Positions 51,703 to 60,630 are shown, counted from the stretch's first letter. The stretch is 64,000 bases of DNA from Lientehia hominis (GCF_021044755.1 NZ_JAJNOR010000001.1:372001-436000), one strand, 5' to 3'. Numbers and translations: made by a program. The notes: generated from the letters alone by a model not told the origin.

Positions 51703-53118
51703 TCAGCCTCCGCTGTTTCTGCGGATTATCGGCGTCTGGGGATTATAGGTACTGTTATGGAGAAATTCACGGCTGATCTCCACTCCGTCCTTCATCACCA
51801 CCAAATCGGTGACCACACGGTAGCCTTCCTTTCCCCAGCTCTTATATTTTTCTTCTCCCGGCGCCAGAGTATCATCCTCCACATATTCCGGCTCCGGAAT
51901 CGGAAGCGTCTCTTCTATCTTGGAATCCATCATCACGGAAACCCCTTCCTCCAGTACGGGGATTCCGTAGATATAGCAGGTCACCTCCGCACCGTCGGCG
52001 TCCACCAGCACCAGTACATTGCCGGAAGAATTGTTGACGAATTTAAGATCCGAATACGAATAAGCAATCATCGCGTCCTCTCCCAGGTTCACATAGGAGA
52101 CCGTCATGCTGTGACTGTTCCTCTCGGTAGTCTTGAGCCCTGATTCCACGACCGCATTGTATATGGTAGAGGACACTTGGCACACGCCTCCGCCGAACTC
52201 CGGCACCACCTGCCCCTGGGCATAGGTCGCAGCCTGCCTGTATCCCTGGGATTCATTCGTTTCGCCCACCAGGGCGTTCATGGAAAATTCTTCTCCCGGC
52301 GCCAAAACTGTATTGTTGATGGTATCAGAAGCCAATTTTACATTGTGATCCCGGTCTTCACTGTTCACGTTCGCTTCTGTGCGGAACTTCGCAATACAGG
52401 TATAGACTTCCTTTGCCTGCTCCAGATTAAGCTCCGGAACGACCTCGGACACCTTTCCGGCCAGAACGGCATCATAATCCTGGATGTCTAACGCTGCCCG
52501 AAGCTGGATCTTCAGATCCTCCTGGTCCACCTGCCGTCCGGACTCCTCCGCCGAATACTGGAATCCGTTTTCTTCATCGTATCCGGTCAGAGCCGCGTTT
52601 TTAGCAGCCACGTCATACCGGGCAGCCACGTTTGCAACGGACTTTTCCAGCTCTGTCTCTTCGTAAGAATCGGATACCGTATAATATTTAGCCTTCCGCT
52701 TCAAAAGCGTGATATCCGACAGGCGTTCCTCATCGGTACCCTCATGTCCCAGGCGGAAAGCCTCTGCCAGAATCTCATCTGTATTGTGCGTGAGGATATT
52801 ATCCACATCGTAGGATTCCCCTCCGCAGTCCACCTTGACCGCCCAGGTATAGCGCCCGTCCACCGCAGCAGCTACCTTTTCTCTGGCCTGGTCCATAGTA
52901 AGTCCGTCCAGGGGAATATTCTCCACAAAAATCCCTTCATAAAAGGTTTCCGAATGAGACAATATCTGATTGTGCTCAACGGTCTTTTTCACTATGAAAA
53001 TCCCTATTACCAGGGCCACCACCCCGAGGGCCGCCAGCACCATACAAAGCATCGGAGCCCGCTCCCACAGACTTTTCTTTTTTTTGTCATGAGTCTGTTC
53101 TTTATCTGTAATCTTCAT
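51703..53118 (-). CDS. VanW family protein with peptidoglycan-binding-like and G5-like regions
   Basis: 471 residues. A single N-terminal membrane anchor (MLCMVLAALGVVALVIGIFIV, ~23-44) leads to an extracytoplasmic part. Residues ~60-230 look like two copies of the putative peptidoglycan-binding domain (NIPLDGLTMDQAREKVAAAV). The VanW core at ~260-380 has GEEFSMNALVG, GGGVCQVSSTIYNAVVESGL and the ERNSHSM segment. The C-terminus (KSWGKEGYRVVTDLVVMKDGVEISREFLHNSTY) is G5-like. VanW proteins accompany some glycopeptide-resistance loci, but the family is general to Firmicutes and no van genes are here. Confidence 0.88.
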   Translation of the reverse strand: MKITDKEQTHDKKKKSLWERAPMLCMVLAALGVVALVIGIFIVKKTVEHNQILSHSETFYEGIFVENIPLDGLTMDQAREKVAAAVDGRYTWAVKVDCGGESYDVDNILTHNTDEILAEAFRLGHEGTDEERLSDITLLKRKAKYYTVSDSYEETELEKSVANVAARYDVAAKNAALTGYDEENGFQYSAEESGRQVDQEDLKIQLRAALDIQDYDAVLAGKVSEVVPELNLEQAKEVYTCIAKFRTEANVNSEDRDHNVKLASDTINNTVLAPGEEFSMNALVGETNESQGYRQAATYAQGQVVPEFGGGVCQVSSTIYNAVVESGLKTTERNSHSMTVSYVNLGEDAMIAYSYSDLKFVNNSSGNVLVLVDADGAEVTCYIYGIPVLEEGVSVMMDSKIEETLPIPEPEYVEDDTLAPGEEKYKSWGKEGYRVVTDLVVMKDGVEISREFLHNSTYNPQTPIIRRNSGG

Positions 53119-53193
53119 ATTTACCTCTCAAAGTCACCGTTTATGTCCTACTTATACTTTACAAAAAATACCTCAATTTGTCTATGGAATATA

Positions 53194-53222
53194 TTGCGTA
53201 TTTTGAAGTTTTCGTATATACT
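53194..53222 (+). promoter_or_regulatory. pyrB promoter
   Basis: TTGCGT (53194-53199) and TATACT (53217-53222), spacer 17. No PyrR-type leader or attenuator is visible in the ~25 bases before the gene. Confidence 0.6.
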
Positions 53223-53254
53223 GGTACAAAAGAAAAAAAGGAGGATGTTCACAC

Positions 53255-54178
53255 ATGAGACATTTACTGAGTCCTCTGGACTTCTCGGTAGACGAGCTGA
53301 ATCACCTGATGAATCTGGCTGGCGATATCGAAGCCCATCCGGTCAAATATTCTGAAGCCTGTAAAGGTAAAAAACTTGCCACTTTATTTTATGAACCAAG
53401 TACCCGCACCCGTTTAAGTTTTGAAGCAGCGATGCTTAATCTAGGGGGCAGTGTTCTTGGTTTTTCTTCTGCCGATTCCAGTTCAGCTGCGAAAGGAGAA
53501 AGCGTTTCCGATACCATACGCGTAATCTCCTGCTACGCGGACATCTGCGCCATGCGCCATCCCAAAGAGGGCGCGCCCATGGTGGCCGCCACAAAATCCC
53601 GTATTCCCGTAATCAACGCGGGCGACGGCGGACACCAGCATCCCACCCAGACCTTGACTGATCTTCTGACCATCCGTTCCCTGAAGGGGCGTCTGGACAA
53701 CATGACCGTAGGACTGTGCGGAGATCTGAAATTCGGCCGGACTGTCCATTCCCTGATCGACGCACTGGTCCGTTATACCGGCATCCGGTTTGTGCTGATC
53801 TCACCGGAAGAACTGAGAGTTCCCAGCTATATCCGTGAAAATGTGCTGGACGCCAACCATATCCCTTATGAAGAAGTCAGGGACCTGGAAACCGCCATGT
53901 CCTCCCTGGATATCCTTTATATGACCCGTGTCCAGAAGGAACGCTTCTTCAATGAGGAAGAATATATCCGCATGAAAGACTGTTATATCCTGGATAAAGC
54001 AAAGCTTGAAAACGCCAAACCGGATATGAGCATCCTGCATCCCCTTCCCCGCGTCAATGAGATCTCCGTGGAAGTGGACGACGACCCCAGAGCCGCCTAT
54101 TTCCAGCAGGCACAATATGGTGTCTACATCCGTATGGCGCTCATCCTCACTCTGCTCGGCATCTCGGCGGAAGAATAA
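53255..54178 (+). CDS. pyrB: Aspartate carbamoyltransferase catalytic subunit
   Basis: 307 residues. It makes carbamoyl-aspartate in pyrimidine synthesis. The carbamoyl-phosphate loop is FYEPSTRTRLSFEAA (~46-60); SSAAKGESVSDT, DGGHQHPTQTLTDL and LHPLPRVNEIS complete the active site. AAAGGAGGATGTTCACAC before the start. pyrI follows 55 bases later, so the product is the allosteric two-subunit type. Confidence 0.97.
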   Translation: MRHLLSPLDFSVDELNHLMNLAGDIEAHPVKYSEACKGKKLATLFYEPSTRTRLSFEAAMLNLGGSVLGFSSADSSSAAKGESVSDTIRVISCYADICAMRHPKEGAPMVAATKSRIPVINAGDGGHQHPTQTLTDLLTIRSLKGRLDNMTVGLCGDLKFGRTVHSLIDALVRYTGIRFVLISPEELRVPSYIRENVLDANHIPYEEVRDLETAMSSLDILYMTRVQKERFFNEEEYIRMKDCYILDKAKLENAKPDMSILHPLPRVNEISVEVDDDPRAAYFQQAQYGVYIRMALILTLLGISAEE

Positions 54179-54233
54179 AGCTTCCTGTGGAAATTTTGAC
54201 TGCTGTTATATTTTATAGAAAGGATGAAAATAT

Positions 54234-54656
54234 ATGTTAAATATAGGCGGATTAAAAAATGGCATTGTCCTTGACCATATTCAGGCCGGCAAAAGCATGG
54301 ACATTTATAGATATCTGAAGCTGGACAAGCTGGACTGCCAGGTGGCCATCATCAAAAACGCAAGAAGCAATAAGATGGGGCGCAAAGATATTCTGAAGAT
54401 AGAAGGCGGCCTGGATGTGGTGGATCTGGACGTACTTGGATATATTGATCACAACATCACAGTCAATATCATCAAAGATGAAAAGATCGTGGAAAAAAGG
54501 ACTGTAAAACTTCCGAATAAGCTCACCAATGTCATCCAATGCAAAAATCCCCGCTGCATTACCTCTATTGAGCAGGAGCTGCCTCATATCTTCCTCTTGG
54601 CCGATGAAGAAAACCAGGTATACCGGTGCGCATACTGTGAAGAAAAATATAAATAA
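54234..54656 (+). CDS. pyrI: Aspartate carbamoyltransferase regulatory subunit
   Basis: 140 residues. The nucleotide-binding N-domain (LKNGIVLDHIQAGKSMDIYRYL; KIEGGLDVVDLDVLGYI) is followed by the zinc domain with Cys103, Cys108, Cys132 and Cys135 (CKNPRC, CAYC), which docks on PyrB. It senses ATP/CTP/UTP. AAGGATGAAAATAT precedes the start. A terminator follows at once. Confidence 0.97.
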   Translation: MLNIGGLKNGIVLDHIQAGKSMDIYRYLKLDKLDCQVAIIKNARSNKMGRKDILKIEGGLDVVDLDVLGYIDHNITVNIIKDEKIVEKRTVKLPNKLTNVIQCKNPRCITSIEQELPHIFLLADEENQVYRCAYCEEKYK

Positions 54657-54664
54657 AACTCAAG

Positions 54665-54697
54665 CGGCTGCGGAATCTCTTCTGCAGCCGGTTTTTA
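54665..54697 (+). terminator. Terminator after pyrI
   Basis: CGGCTGCgG/cTGCAGCCG hairpin followed by GTTTTTAATTTT. Confidence 0.85.
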
Positions 54698-54737
54698 ATT
54701 TTCAGACAAAAAAATGTGAACCACTCAAATAAGTATG

Positions 54738-55170
54738 ATACTAAATACTTTTTGGAATCATTCTATCAGTCCTAGTCAGGAAATCGACAGAAGTTCCGAG
54801 CCGTCACAATGTCGGTTCGCTGGCGAAGCAGGGGCCACTTTATCCCCGCTCCGGCAGTACCGTTCACAGTCGACAGGAAATCTTTATGATTTCCCGTCTC
54901 CCGTTCCCTCAAAAACGGAATCGGATTTTCCGTTTTTGCCTTCCTCCGCTTGGGGAACACCGGCCGCTGCCCTGCGGCGCTCACCTTTAGGCCGGCCCGG
55001 AATCGTTCTGCCGGTTTCCTGTCTGCCGCACCGTTTCAGACATGCGCTATATTCCTGATTCCAGAAAAGAATCGGATATCCCCAGGGCCCGCACCTTACG
55101 GCAGCGGGCCTCCTTCTGCCTCGTCTGGTTTGCAAAGATAAATTTGTTTAAAAGAAATTCAAAGTATACC
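54738..55170 (+). repeat. Dispersed non-coding structured repeat, copy 1 (short form)
   Basis: From TACTAAATACTTTTTGGAAT this stretch aligns with 61909-62200 at roughly 90% identity over about 300 bases, and again at the 3' end (55141-55170 against 62584-62615). It is rich in hairpins: GAAATC/GATTTC, CAAAAACGGAA/TTCCGTTTTTG (54910-54940), GCTGC/GCGGC, and GGCCCGC/GCGGGCC near 55086-55110. The ends are loosely inverted (ATACTTTTTGGAAT against ATACTTTGAAT), as in a MITE. No ribosome site or credible protein. It fills the gap between pyrI and an AT-rich accessory patch. Confidence 0.8.
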
Positions 55171-55258
55171 ACAAAAATTATTAATTAAAGCCAATTGTTA
55201 TTCCGAATTTTGTTTTTTCCAATTTTAGATATCAGTCATTTTACGCTTTCAAACGGTA

Positions 55259-55287
55259 TTGACATTCAATTATGAGTGTGTTATAAT
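55259..55287 (+). promoter_or_regulatory. Consensus promoter of the AT-rich gene pair
   Basis: TTGACA (55259-55264) and TATAAT (55282-55287) with a 17-base spacer, a perfect sigma-A consensus. Confidence 0.9.
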
Positions 55288-55328
55288 TTGACTATAGATT
55301 TAGTCTATCTTTTCAGGTAGGTGGAACT

Positions 55329-55754
55329 ATGAAAAAAACATTATTTGTAGTTTTAGTTTTATTATTTATATCTACTGTTATTATTTATATGAAACATGTT
55401 CCCACAATATCTGGTGAAAACACAGAAAAAATTTCAGTAACTGTTTATTCTGAATCTGGCATTAAAGAATATTACGTACGTGATTCTATTATCATTTCAG
55501 AATTATGTGATGAAATCACAGCCTTGGACAAAACAGCTTTTTATGATTTCTTAGGGCGGAGAGCAGGCGGCTGGACGTTTCGTTTGCGTTTTTTCAATGC
55601 TGACGGAATAGAAAAAAGAAGTATCACATTCAAGAAAGGAGTAATAAATTATGATGGCATAATTGATAAAACGTTTTATGTAGATGATACGCTAGTAGAT
55701 GAAATGCAAAAAAAACTAATTGAAATGGGGGAAGAATATGAAAAGAAATGGTAA
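55329..55754 (+). CDS. Secreted or membrane-anchored hypothetical protein (141 aa), AT-rich
   Basis: Not recognised. The first ~20 residues (TLFVVLVLLFISTVIIYM) form a signal or anchor helix; the remainder is soluble and beta-rich (KISVTVYSESGIKEYYVRDSIIISELCDEITAL; WTFRLRFFNADGIEKRSITFKKG) with no Cys or metal motif. AGGTAGGTGGAACT and a consensus promoter precede it. Codon use is much more A/T-rich than in pyrBI or cysK, suggesting foreign origin. Its last codons overlap the start of a decayed C39 peptidase gene, so the two were probably a unit. Confidence 0.65.
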   Translation: MKKTLFVVLVLLFISTVIIYMKHVPTISGENTEKISVTVYSESGIKEYYVRDSIIISELCDEITALDKTAFYDFLGRRAGGWTFRLRFFNADGIEKRSITFKKGVINYDGIIDKTFYVDDTLVDEMQKKLIEMGEEYEKKW

Positions 55755-56556
55755 ACAGTTTTATGTTGTTGAATTATAATATTTGTAATTTGTTCTAATA
55801 ATGTTTTTGTTTTGGCTTCTTCTGATATATCTATCGATAATATAACCGCAATCAAAGAAATAATTTCAATCTATGATGTTTCCTAAAAGGAAAATGAATT
55901 AGTTTATCTAAAATCTGCCAGTGATAAATCCCGCTACTTTTATATCCCCTTTGAAAACACAGGATACCTAATATATGATTCAATAAATATGCAGGACCAC
56001 CCAGTTGTTATACAATGCAAGACCAATCTATAGTTTCTTTAACTGCCAAAAAAGTTATCGGCTCCATACAAGACCTATATAATATTGAAATGGGTACTAT
56101 TATAATGCAGGTGATACATGTGGCTCAACGGCTGCTGCTATGTGGTTAAAAGGGTATGATAATTGTGTAAATGGAAGCTATGTCCCTAATAGCTTAAGCA
56201 CTTCAAACGGAGTAGCATTATGCCAACATATGATTCAGTACATAGACAACAATTGGTATGGTGGTAGTAATCCTGTCGATGTGGCAGGAGGAATTTACAA
56301 ATATTTAAAAACACAAGGCGTTAATCACTTTCCTACCGTAGAATCATCATCCTTTGCGCTTGTATTTAGTTGTGTATCATCTTTCAATAAACCTTACATT
56401 CTATTGATTCAGAATCATGGAAAATACGGAAATCATTGGGTAACCGGATATGGATATAATGACACAGGTTCTTATTCTTATGCTGTAGTGAATGATGGAT
56501 GGGGAAGTAGTGGTATCCAGATTAATCTATCTTACGAATCTCAAATTATCCACTAA
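55738..56556 (+). pseudogene. Decayed secreted C39-like cysteine peptidase
   Basis: The reading starts MKRNGKQFYVVEL, then shifts frame into a signal-peptide-like IIFVICSNNVFVLASSD, meets TAA after IISIYDVS (about 55883), a TAG after VVIQCKTNL (about 56031) and at least one more frame change before the catalytic part. From about 56097 the frame is intact to 56556: YYYNAGDTCGSTAAAMWL (catalytic Cys), GKYGNHWVTGYGYN (His) and AVVNDGWGSSG (Asp/Asn), the papain-like C39 triad. Four or more lesions make it non-functional unless truncated translation occurs. The substrate is unknown. Confidence 0.68.
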
Positions 56557-56636
56557 AGAAAGAAGAAGCAAAAATAACGAAGGGTACCATTATAGTACCC
56601 TTCACACTCTAGAAAGGCCCTCAGTCTGCTGCTATT

Positions 56637-57158
56637 TTAGAATAAGCAGCTGTCATACGCCTTGTCATACTGTTTTCTTTTTGCCAGCCAGCTAAGAAGG
56701 AATTTCTCCGCAAGGCTTCCATGGCTGATTGCGTCCTTCGCCTCCTCCGGCGTATACCAGGCCGCATGATCCACTTCTTTTGTCATACGGCTCAGATCGT
56801 CAGAATCCACGATACTCGCAAAGTTGAGCATCAGCGTATTGCTCTTGGCAAAATACTCACTCTCATTGAAACAGCATTCCGTCACACGCAGTCCCATTTC
56901 CTCTCTTACTTCTCTGGCAAGAGCGTGCTCCGCCGCCTCTCCCTTGTTCACGTAACCGGCAACCAGGATATTTTTGTCCCTTCCATATTGCTTTATCAGA
57001 AGGATTTTCTCCGAATCCGGACTGTATACAATGGTGCTGATCGCAACGTTATAGGTGGGGAACCGATATGCCCGGCAGGTCTCACAATAAGGAATCATCC
57101 CTTCATTTTCCAGAAACCTTTCTTTCAGCTCTGTTCCGCATTCCGTACAATAAGACAT
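56637..57158 (-). CDS. Zinc-ribbon Nudix hydrolase
   Basis: 173 residues. An N-terminal zinc ribbon (Cys4, Cys7, Cys25, Cys28: CTECG, CETC) precedes a Nudix domain whose box GYVNKGEAAEHALAREVREEMGL spans ~68-90, complete for the G-x5-E-x7-REVxEExGL signature. This resembles NudC-type NADH pyrophosphatases but is shorter, lacking their N-terminal domain. It probably hydrolyses a nucleoside diphosphate derivative. The start at 57158 (MSYCTECG) is chosen for the ribbon; the nearest ribosome site (GAGAGG) is a bit far, and an ATG ten codons upstream is possible. Confidence 0.85.
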   Translation of the reverse strand: MSYCTECGTELKERFLENEGMIPYCETCRAYRFPTYNVAISTIVYSPDSEKILLIKQYGRDKNILVAGYVNKGEAAEHALAREVREEMGLRVTECCFNESEYFAKSNTLMLNFASIVDSDDLSRMTKEVDHAAWYTPEEAKDAISHGSLAEKFLLSWLAKRKQYDKAYDSCLF

Positions 57159-57226
57159 GATCTTTAAATCCTCTCTCTTTTCAATCATTCCGTCATTTCT
57201 CCGGCCCTTCATCCCGTACCGCAGGA

Positions 57227-58159
57227 TCACTCACCGAAAAGGCTTGTAGACAGATACCTTTCTCCGGAGTCCGGCAAAAGCACGACGATGCTGCACCCTC
57301 TGTTCTCCGGCTTTTTAGCCAGCTCCATGGCGGCAAAGACCGCAGCTCCTGAAGAAATCCCCACCAGGATGCCTTCTCTGGCCGCAATGGCTCTCGCCGC
57401 CTCATAGGCTTCTTCCGTGGTGACGCAGACCACCTCGTCATATACGGAGGTATCCAAAACCTCCGGCGCAAAACCGGCTCCGATACCCTGCAGGCCGTGG
57501 GGACCTGCCTGTCCGCCGCTTAAGACCGGCGAATCCGCGGGTTCCACTCCGACCACCTTCACTGCAGGATTCATTTCCTTCAAATACCGGCCCGCACCGG
57601 TAATCGTCCCGCCTGTCCCGATACCGGCCACAAAAATATCCACCATGCCCTCAGTATCCTCCCATATCTCAGGTCCTGTGGTCTCATAGTGTGCCTTTGG
57701 ATTGGCCGGATTCACAAACTGACCGGCCACAATGCTGCCGGGAATCTCTTCCGCCAGCTCCTCAGCCTTTGCGATGGCTCCCGCCATTCCCAGTGCCCCT
57801 TCCGTCAAAACAAGCTTCGCTCCATGGGCTGTCATCAGCTTCTGCCGTTCCACGCTCATGGTATCCGGCATCACGATTATCGCCTCATACCCCTTCGCCG
57901 CGGCAAAAGCTGCCAGGCCAATCCCCGTATTTCCGCTGGTAGGCTCAATGATCACAGCTCCCGGCGCAAGCCGCCCGTCGGCTTCGGCCTTTTCAATCAT
58001 GGAAACCGCCACTCTGTCCTTCGCGCTTCCCGCCGGATTCAGATATTCCAGCTTTCCCAGGATTCTCGCTTCTATCTCCTCTCCTGCTGTAAGGCGTCTC
58101 ATCTCCAGCAGAGGCGTATGCCCTGTGATTTCTTCAATCCCATGATAAATCCTTCCCAT
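57227..58159 (-). CDS. cysK: Cysteine synthase (O-acetylserine sulfhydrylase)
   Basis: 310 residues, PLP-dependent fold-type II. PLP lysine Lys47 in NPAGSAKDRVA; EPTSGNTGIGLAAFAAAKGY binds the substrate carboxylate; GTGGTITGAGRYLKE binds PLP phosphate; ISSGAAVFAAMELA near the C-terminus. It converts O-acetylserine and sulfide to cysteine. AGGAGGATAAT precedes the start. It is 68 bases upstream of the Nudix gene on the same strand. No T-box or S-box leader is visible. Confidence 0.94.
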   Translation of the reverse strand: MGRIYHGIEEITGHTPLLEMRRLTAGEEIEARILGKLEYLNPAGSAKDRVAVSMIEKAEADGRLAPGAVIIEPTSGNTGIGLAAFAAAKGYEAIIVMPDTMSVERQKLMTAHGAKLVLTEGALGMAGAIAKAEELAEEIPGSIVAGQFVNPANPKAHYETTGPEIWEDTEGMVDIFVAGIGTGGTITGAGRYLKEMNPAVKVVGVEPADSPVLSGGQAGPHGLQGIGAGFAPEVLDTSVYDEVVCVTTEEAYEAARAIAAREGILVGISSGAAVFAAMELAKKPENRGCSIVVLLPDSGERYLSTSLFGE

Positions 58160-58239
58160 ATTATCCTCCTGCTCCCGATACTTATTTGCTTTTTTCTGCA
58201 TGTCCATTTTACGCCGCTCAATTTACTCTGTCAACCAGA

Positions 58240-58265
58240 ACAAAAGCCGGCTAAACCAGCCGGCT
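58240..58265 (-). terminator. Terminator after the PAP2 phosphatase gene
   Basis: AGCCGGCT arms (58245-58252 and 58258-58265) followed on the minus strand by TTTTGTTCT. Confidence 0.78.
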
Positions 58266-58274
58266 CACTATTTC

Positions 58275-58844
58275 TCAAAGATGTTTTCCATTGTCCTCTT
58301 CCATCTTCCGCTGCTGCCTACGGCAAAGCAGAGCCACCGTCAGCGCGCAGAGAAAACCTATCAGCATCCCGGCCAGCACATCAGTCGGAAAATGGACCCC
58401 GACATACAGCCTGGAAAATGCGATCAGAAAAGCCAGTACCAGCAGGGCGTAGCCCCAGATCTTCTTTCCCTTCGGCAAAGTCAGGCAAAGCACGCAGGCC
58501 GCCGCGAAAGAGCATCCAGAATGTCCCGACGGGAAAGAAAAATCCCGCGGCGCCGCTACCAGCGGGATCAGATCCGAATACTGGTTGAAGGGTCTGGCAC
58601 GATGTACCAGATTCTTAAGCCCCAGATTGAGTAATACAAAATCCAGCGCCAGCGCCGCCAGCACAAACAGTCCATATTTCCTGGTCTTCGGATACAGAAG
58701 GAGGGCAATGCCCAGGACAATAAAAAACCAACCCACATCTCCTAAGGATGTGACTGCTTTCATAAAGCCGTTAAGCCAGCCGGCCCGCAGGTTTTCCTGT
58801 ATAAAAAGTAAAATCCCGTGCTCCAGGGTCCCAAGCCATTCCAT
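58275..58844 (-). CDS. PAP2 family phosphatase
   Basis: 189 residues, five to six helices, with all three acid-phosphatase motifs: KNLVHRARP (K-x6-RP), PSGHSGCSF (PSGH) and SRLYVGVHFPTD (SR-x5-H-x3-D). It probably dephosphorylates undecaprenyl pyrophosphate or phosphatidate at the membrane. GAGGAGGATGATAT before the start. It stands alone between cysK and sigK. Confidence 0.92.
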   Translation of the reverse strand: MEWLGTLEHGILLFIQENLRAGWLNGFMKAVTSLGDVGWFFIVLGIALLLYPKTRKYGLFVLAALALDFVLLNLGLKNLVHRARPFNQYSDLIPLVAAPRDFSFPSGHSGCSFAAACVLCLTLPKGKKIWGYALLVLAFLIAFSRLYVGVHFPTDVLAGMLIGFLCALTVALLCRRQQRKMEEDNGKHL

Positions 58845-58916
58845 ATATCATCCTCCTCGCACCTGGCATTCCGCAGGCATCCGTATTCTGCATATCATAT
58901 CATAATGTCTTCCGCT

Positions 58917-59549
58917 TCACAAGCTTTTCCTGTCCATCACATCACGCAGTTTAAGAAGCGCTCCCTTCTCTATCCTGCTCACATAGGAGCGGCTGATTCC
59001 GAGGACAGAGGCCACCTCCCGCTGTGTATGTTCTTTTCCCCCAAACAGACCGTACCGCATGGCAATCACCTGTTTCTCCCGATCACTCAGTATCTCCCCA
59101 TAGGCTTCGTGCATCCTCTTGATGTCCTGATCCGTGGATATTTTTTCCGCCACGTCCTTACTCTCTGCTTCAATGATGTCCACCAGGCTGATGACATTGC
59201 CCTCTTTGTCCGTACCAATGGGCTCATAAAGCGAAACCTCCCGGCCTTTTTTCCGCTCAGCCCGGAGGAACATGAGGATCTCATTATCGATGCACTTCGC
59301 CGCATACGTCCCCAGTCTGTTTGCCCGGTCGGGATTAAAGGTATCCACGGCTTTGATCAAACCGATGGTGCCGATGGAGATCAAATCCTCCATCTCATAA
59401 TCCGTCTGGCTGTATTTCTTTACAATATGTGCCACCAGGCGCATATTGCGCTCTACCAGCACATCTTTCGCTTCCCGCTCCCCTTGCTTCAGCTGCTCCA
59501 AAAATGTACGCTCCTCTGAAATGGTCAAGGGCTTTAAGAAGGTTTTCAT
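58917..59549 (-). CDS. sigK: RNA polymerase sporulation sigma factor, SigK type
   Basis: About 210 residues, sigma-70 regions 2-4. LVERNMRLVAHIVKKYSQTDYEMEDLISIGTIGLIKAVDTFNPDRANRLGTYAAKCIDNEILMFLRAERKK is region 2, SLYEPIGTDKEGNVISLVDII is characteristic of the SigK/SigE group, and REVASVLGISRSYVSRIEKGALLKLRDVM is region 4.2. The protein begins MKTFLKPLTISEERTF, directly at the mature N-terminus, with no pro-sequence. An in-frame ATG 16 codons upstream (59597) would add a peptide unlike known pro-sequences; neither start has a strong ribosome site. Late mother-cell sporulation control is expected. Confidence 0.85.
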   Translation of the reverse strand: MKTFLKPLTISEERTFLEQLKQGEREAKDVLVERNMRLVAHIVKKYSQTDYEMEDLISIGTIGLIKAVDTFNPDRANRLGTYAAKCIDNEILMFLRAERKKGREVSLYEPIGTDKEGNVISLVDIIEAESKDVAEKISTDQDIKRMHEAYGEILSDREKQVIAMRYGLFGGKEHTQREVASVLGISRSYVSRIEKGALLKLRDVMDRKSL

Positions 59550-59653
59550 GAAAAGGCTACCCCGGCAAGTTCTTTCTATTACTTTATGCAGGGACATCTT
59601 TCGTAGTGCTTTTACACTTTTTTATTTTTTTTGACAGGACAAGACAAGGCATG

Positions 59654-60568
59654 TCAGATTTGGGGGATTCCTTGTCCTTTTACGATTCTGCCTTTACATG
59701 AGCGGACACATTTAAGCAGTCCACGCATCGGCATGGTCACATATTTGCTCCGGTGGCGGACCGCGATCAGCTCATTAACCAGCTTAAAATCAGCTACCTC
59801 CAGCTCGACGAGCTCTCCTTTTTGTATCTCTTTTTCCACGAGAGGCTCAGGAAGCACGGTAATTCCCAGACCTGCCTTCGCCGCCTCAATGAGCGCCTGG
59901 GAATTTACACTCGTCCATCTCGGATGAGCAGCATATCCTTTTAAATACAAGGCGCTGTCAAAAGTATCCCGGACCGCGCTCCCTTTTTCCCGAAGCAGCA
60001 GCTTTTCCTGACTCAGTTCCTTCACATCCGCCGGCCCCGGTCTCTTCCGGTAGCCAGGAGCGCAAAGTATCTTCATGGAATAGGAAGCAAAGATATCGCA
60101 GACATATGCCCCCTGCGGCAGTGTCCCTTCCGTCAGCGCCAGATCCGCTTTGCCCTTCTGCAAAAGATCCATGACAGCGGCGGCCGGCGCCACATCCACA
60201 TACACTTCCGTATCCGGCCATTCCGAGTGGAATCTCCACAGGGCCTCCGGAAGCCAGAAGGAAGCAATGGTGATGCTGGATACGATACGCAGAGGAGCTT
60301 GATATTCCAGGCGTCCCATATGCGCTTCCAATGTATCGCATGATGCCAGGATCGGTGTGACCTCCTCCAGCAAAAGCTGTCCGCACGGCGTTAGACGCAC
60401 ATTTCTGGGAAGCCGGTCAAACAGCTCTGTACCGGTCTCCTCTTCCATTTCCCGAATGGCATGGGATACGGCAGACTGGGTGATATAAAGCCTGGCCGCC
60501 GCTTTTGTGAAACTGCCCGTTTCTGCCACCGTCTGCAATATTCGAAAATGCCGCAGTGTCATTGCCAT
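59654..60568 (-). CDS. LysR family transcriptional regulator
   Basis: 304 residues. The winged helix-turn-helix is FRILQTVAETGSFTKAAARLYITQSAVSHAIREMEEETGTELFDRLPRNVRLT; the rest is the effector-binding domain. It is divergent from the two chromate-transporter halves, the usual arrangement for a regulator of its neighbour. GGAGGAAAGACT places the start at 60568 (MAMTLRHF). Confidence 0.92.
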   Translation of the reverse strand: MAMTLRHFRILQTVAETGSFTKAAARLYITQSAVSHAIREMEEETGTELFDRLPRNVRLTPCGQLLLEEVTPILASCDTLEAHMGRLEYQAPLRIVSSITIASFWLPEALWRFHSEWPDTEVYVDVAPAAAVMDLLQKGKADLALTEGTLPQGAYVCDIFASYSMKILCAPGYRKRPGPADVKELSQEKLLLREKGSAVRDTFDSALYLKGYAAHPRWTSVNSQALIEAAKAGLGITVLPEPLVEKEIQKGELVELEVADFKLVNELIAVRHRSKYVTMPMRGLLKCVRSCKGRIVKGQGIPQI

Positions 60569-60630
60569 AGTCTTTCCTCCGTCTTCAAAACCCATGAATT
60601 ATATTAATGGATATCTTAAAATTATATCAT

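Noticed and set aside
51703..53118. Glycopeptide resistance locus suggested by vanW
   Set aside because: VanW-domain proteins are widespread in Firmicutes, and no vanHAX, vanRS or related genes lie in the window.
56579..56603. Hairpin GAAGGGTAC/GTACCCTTC after the C39 pseudogene as a terminator
   Set aside because: The stem is perfect, but no T tract follows on either strand.
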